Shown: in pieces, positions 4,901-7,059 of the stretch
Numbering within the stretch: the stretch's first letter is position 1
Layout: every line of letters starts with the position of its first letter
NCBI GenBank assembly: GCA_020434085.1
Contig: JAGRBM010000223.1
Coordinates: 1 to 7,059, forward strand
DNA length: 7,059 bases
Source of the DNA: Chrysiogenia bacterium
GTDB lineage: Bacteria > JAGRBM01
Reading direction: 5' to 3'
Translations under genes and position numbers: made by a program
Notes under the pieces: generated by a model
What the model saw: the letters and a program-made list of their open reading frames with translations, nothing else
The model's database searches: none
What the model was told of the DNA's origin: nothing

Positions 4901-5831
4901 TCTCTTCCTGTTCGATTTTCTGACTTGGATTGCGACGATATTGGTCTTCGATGTCGTCCAACGCCCGCTCCAGTGCAGCATCGCACGCTTCTGCATCCTC
5001 CATGAAAAGCATGTGCCCGACATTGCGGAAAACGGCGGTCCGGGCATGTTGAATGTTGCCGGCCAGCAGCAGCGACTGCTCCGGAGGCACTATAGGATCA
5101 TGGGTTCCTGCAAAAAGATAGCATGGCAGGGTGATCTCATGGAGCTGATCTGCAATGTCCACTTTGCCAATGCCATTGAACAAGGGAAACAGCGCGTCGG
5201 GATCCTGCGCGCGAGTATTGGGCTGAATGTTTTCAATCATGCGCCGGCTGCGCGGGCTCAGGCGATAAGCCCTGCGGTCATGGGCCAGGAGGCTGGCAAA
5301 CGTGCGCCCGATGAAGTCACTTTTTTGGGCCAGCATGATGTTCAGCGCGAACAGGCTCCTGGTCCACGCGCCAAGCCCTGCCAGTTTCACCAGCATTCCT
5401 TCAACGCCGCCCCAGCGCCCACTGTGGAAGCCCGCGATGCTGACGATCCCGACCACATTCGGCGCCTGGTGGATCGCCAGACTCAGCGCGCAGAAACCGC
5501 CCGTGGAATGTCCGATGACAATCGCTTTTCTCTCGCCCAGCAGCGCCTTCAACGCACCGTTCATCACACGAAAGAACCACTGATCATTGACCTGATCAGG
5601 CGCGAAGTCCGGCGGCACAACCGAAGGGTGGTGAGCGGGCAGGCTCAGGGAGTACCAGGATCTGTTTTCCCTGAAGCCGGGCGGGACACAATCGAGCCAG
5701 AAATTTACGGACGCCAGCACGCCATGGATGAACACGATGCTCGGCTCTTCCTTGCCGGCCAGATGCTCATTGATCGCCAGATAGGCCAGGCGATGTCCTT
5801 CCGACTCTACAAATCCCTCTCTTACTTTCAT
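4854..5831 (-). CDS. Alpha/beta hydrolase
   Basis: This 325-residue protein shows a complete alpha/beta hydrolase triad. The oxyanion strand-loop is FIHGV (34-38), the nucleophile elbow G107-H-S109-T-G111, the acid D245 in GTHDPIVPP, and the histidine H273 in VGHMLFME. A cap region of about 135-220 lies between the nucleophile and the acid. Such enzymes cleave esters, lactones, epoxides or C-C bonds, and the sequence alone does not say which. No signal peptide is visible, so it is likely cytoplasmic. The start is put at ATG5831, behind a purine-rich GGGACAGGGAC. An upstream in-frame TTG at 5876 would add 15 residues unlike the family. The 3' end overlaps the next gene by 47 nt. The AraC gene lies 124 nt upstream on the same strand and is the obvious candidate regulator. 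The long reading frame opposite (4941-5969, + strand) is not credible. Confidence 0.9.
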   Translation of the reverse strand: MKVREGFVESEGHRLAYLAINEHLAGKEEPSIVFIHGVLASVNFWLDCVPPGFRENRSWYSLSLPAHHPSVVPPDFAPDQVNDQWFFRVMNGALKALLGERKAIVIGHSTGGFCALSLAIHQAPNVVGIVSIAGFHSGRWGGVEGMLVKLAGLGAWTRSLFALNIMLAQKSDFIGRTFASLLAHDRRAYRLSPRSRRMIENIQPNTRAQDPDALFPLFNGIGKVDIADQLHEITLPCYLFAGTHDPIVPPEQSLLLAGNIQHARTAVFRNVGHMLFMEDAEACDAALERALDDIEDQYRRNPSQKIEQEENDELSPIQKRPATYS

Positions 5832-5862
5832 GTCCCTGTCCCGATCGCCAGGCCGTATTTTG

Positions 5863-5909
5863 CCCGCCAATCGCAAACCATGACGGTTGACAGGCGGACC
5901 CCGGCAATC
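5863..5909 (-). promoter_or_regulatory. Possible regulator-binding direct repeat upstream of the hydrolase gene
   Basis: On the - strand GATTGCCGGG (5900-5909) and GATTGGCGGG (5863-5872) are direct repeats differing at one of ten bases, 37 bp apart. They lie in the 124-nt gap between the AraC gene and the hydrolase gene. AraC-family proteins commonly bind direct repeats near target promoters. No convincing -35/-10 pair could be picked out, and ten bases is short in GC-rich DNA. Confidence 0.2.
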
Positions 5910-5955
5910 GGTGCCAGCCTAGCAAGCGGGCTCCCCGGCGTATTGAACGAAAGAG

Positions 5956-6696
5956 CTATTTTTGCGTGAAATGCTCCCAGGCCCTCTGGGCATCGAGATA
6001 GGTCAGACCGAAGGACTCGGAGAATTCCCGGCTCATGTGTGCCAGATCGCTGAAGCCGGCCGCCATGGCGGCCTCCATGGGGCCTTTCCCGTCCAGCAGC
6101 GCATCCATCGCGACCCTGAGCTTGAGCCACTTTTTGTAGCTTCTCAAGGGAACCCCCGTTCGTTCGACGAACCAATGCGAGAAGCGGGTTGGAGACAGGT
6201 TGATGAGCTCTGCCAGGTAATCGCGATCGACATCCCCGGCTTCACTGAGTCGGGCCTGAATCTCCTGTATGACGAGTTTGAAGCGTTCATCCGAAGAGGA
6301 AGCAGGGGCCGGGAGGCCCACTGAGAGTGAATTCACCAGAGCCCCGAGCTCCGTATCGGCTGTGATGGAAGCCAGCTCGTGGGGAAGCTCCTCGCGGGAA
6401 AGTGCAACGAGGCCGCCCGGGGCTTCCTTGTTCAATGTCTTGTAAATGGAATCGGACAAGGGATCGAAATAGATGGAGCAGACGAAACCGGAGAGCAGGC
6501 GATGCTGCGTTTTTGAAGCAATGTAAATAGCGTCCGAGCGCGACACGCCCGAAGACGTTTCAAATTCCACCACCCCGTCCAATGCAATCGTGATCTGAGA
6601 GGCCCAATGACTGTGTGCCTTGTTGGCGCCTACATGTCCCCGAAAAATCGCGACATGATCCGAAAAGGCAATGTCCACTCTCCAATCCTTGAGCAT
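5956..6696 (-). CDS. AraC-family transcriptional regulator with cupin-like sensor domain
   Basis: This 246-residue protein has the usual two-part build. The N-terminal part (about 10-75) looks like a small cupin barrel, with H28 and H30 in AHSHWASQITIALDG and H66 near its end. The C-terminal part holds the two helix-turn-helix units of the AraC family: LAELINLSPTRFSHWFVERT (161-180) and PMEAAMAAGFSDLAHMSREF (206-225). The second ends in the conserved F-x-x-x-F-G-like ESFGLTYLD. Such proteins bind a small molecule in the cupin and activate nearby promoters. ATG6696 is supported by GAGG at 6704-6707 with a 7-nt spacer. The hydrolase and the helical protein follow on the same strand and are the likely targets. 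The gene begins 37 nt after the stop of the upstream lectin-like gene, leaving little room for its own promoter, so it may be read from further upstream. The ligand is unknown. Confidence 0.92.
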   Translation of the reverse strand: MLKDWRVDIAFSDHVAIFRGHVGANKAHSHWASQITIALDGVVEFETSSGVSRSDAIYIASKTQHRLLSGFVCSIYFDPLSDSIYKTLNKEAPGGLVALSREELPHELASITADTELGALVNSLSVGLPAPASSSDERFKLVIQEIQARLSEAGDVDRDYLAELINLSPTRFSHWFVERTGVPLRSYKKWLKLRVAMDALLDGKGPMEAAMAAGFSDLAHMSREFSESFGLTYLDAQRAWEHFTQK

Positions 6697-6733
6697 GAGC
6701 TTGCCTCGCTATGGACAGAGGTCGGCCAAACTC

Positions 6734-7059
6734 TCAGTCGGTCTGGATGCAGAGCAGTTTGTACGCATTCGAACATGCACCCGACCCGAAATTCGTCCAA
6801 TTGGTGCCCGATTGATCCGCCTGGCCGGGACGGCCCTGGTTGGATGTGCTGTTCCAGTCCGTGCAGGTAAAACCCGAATCGATCGCACCGGAATCGTTAG
6901 TGCCGGTCCAATAGAGGTCTGTGCCGGCGCTCGAACCGTCCTCGTAGTTGGCAACTGAGGCGGCCAGTGATCCGCTGCTGTAGCGCGCGATTCCCTCGGC
7001 GACGAGGGTTGTATCGAGTGTGCCGCCCATGCCCACACGGTACCAGCGCCCGGCATCGC
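6734..7059 (-). CDS. DUF1554-like lectin-fold protein, C-terminal part only
   Basis: The frame is open to the window edge, so the 5' part of the gene lies beyond 7059; 107 codons of the C-terminus are visible. They show the pattern I associate with DUF1554 domains: an early RWYR, then YWTGT (49-53 of the visible part), a T-C-x-D-W-N segment (from 64), an alternating G/N/S/Q-rich loop, and a closing G-x-C-S-N-A-Y-K-L-L-C-I-Q. The three cysteines visible (65, 95, 103) suggest disulphides and thus export. DUF1554 domains occur in secreted or surface proteins of Leptospira and some other Gram-negative bacteria, often lipoproteins with a C-type-lectin-like fold; whether this one is anchored cannot be seen. 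Internal GTG or ATG codons at 7036 and 7030 are not needed as starts because the similarity runs through them. Function is unknown; binding of a carbohydrate or surface ligand is a guess. Confidence 0.75.
   Translation of the reverse strand, partial: DAGRWYRVGMGGTLDTTLVAEGIARYSSGSLAASVANYEDGSSAGTDLYWTGTNDSGAIDSGFTCTDWNSTSNQGRPGQADQSGTNWTNFGSGACSNAYKLLCIQTD

Noticed and set aside
5887-5915. TTGACA on the + strand as a promoter -35 box
   Set aside because: No acceptable -10 box follows at the right distance, and it points into the 3' end of the AraC gene on the opposite strand.
4941-5969. A 342-codon + strand open frame opposite the hydrolase gene
   Set aside because: The - strand product has a full alpha/beta hydrolase triad; the + strand product shows no domain.
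6697-6733. Own promoter for the AraC gene in the gap before it
   Set aside because: Only 37 nt are available, and no -35/-10 pair with normal spacing was found there or in the adjacent end of the upstream gene.

Overview
The window looks like chromosomal DNA of a fairly GC-rich bacterium: about 60-63% GC in hand-counted lines of the central genes, higher in the patatin gene and lower in the small nuclease-like gene. Genes are tightly packed and several have Shine-Dalgarno sites. Proteins of the DUF1554 type, a MoxR/CoxE-type ATPase-VWA pair, and abundant intergenic repeats of the 'CAC(A/G)GATGAACAC' kind suggest a deltaproteobacterial-like or neighbouring lineage (Myxococcota, Desulfobacterota, Binatota and similar). 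This placement is an inference, and nothing here fixes the taxon.

The left half (24-4343) is on the + strand. A small GxxExxY-family gene with a PD-(D/E)XK nuclease-like core is enclosed by a 29-bp inverted repeat. It is followed by a MoxR-family AAA+ ATPase, a CoxE-type VWA protein, and a patatin-like phospholipase. The same 29-bp inverted repeat reappears as a gene-less palindromic element between the ATPase and the VWA gene, and again between the VWA gene and the patatin gene. In the latter copy a second, unrelated palindromic repeat is nested inside it. The ATPase and VWA protein are expected to act together as a chaperone-like machine that remodels or matures a client protein, as in other MoxR-VWA pairs. 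The client cannot be seen here.

A short convergent gap (4344-4432) holds a strong hairpin that probably ends transcription. The right half (4433-7059) is on the - strand. Read in the direction of transcription it contains the 3' end of a DUF1554-like, probably secreted, lectin-fold protein cut by the window edge, then an AraC-family regulator with a cupin-like sensor domain, an alpha/beta hydrolase, and a small four-helix protein that may be ferritin/COQ7-like. The last two overlap by 47 nt and are almost certainly co-expressed, plausibly under the AraC regulator.

The most interesting signal is the repeat system. Its arms are built from a CRCRGAT heptamer repeated at exactly 10-bp steps. One copy fits tightly around a nuclease-like gene: the start codon lies in the left arm and the stop codon abuts the right arm. 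This suggests an autonomous element (nuclease plus termini) with non-autonomous derivatives, comparable in logic to REP/RAYT systems but with a different nuclease fold. That interpretation is a hypothesis. No stretch over 300 bases lacks a gene.
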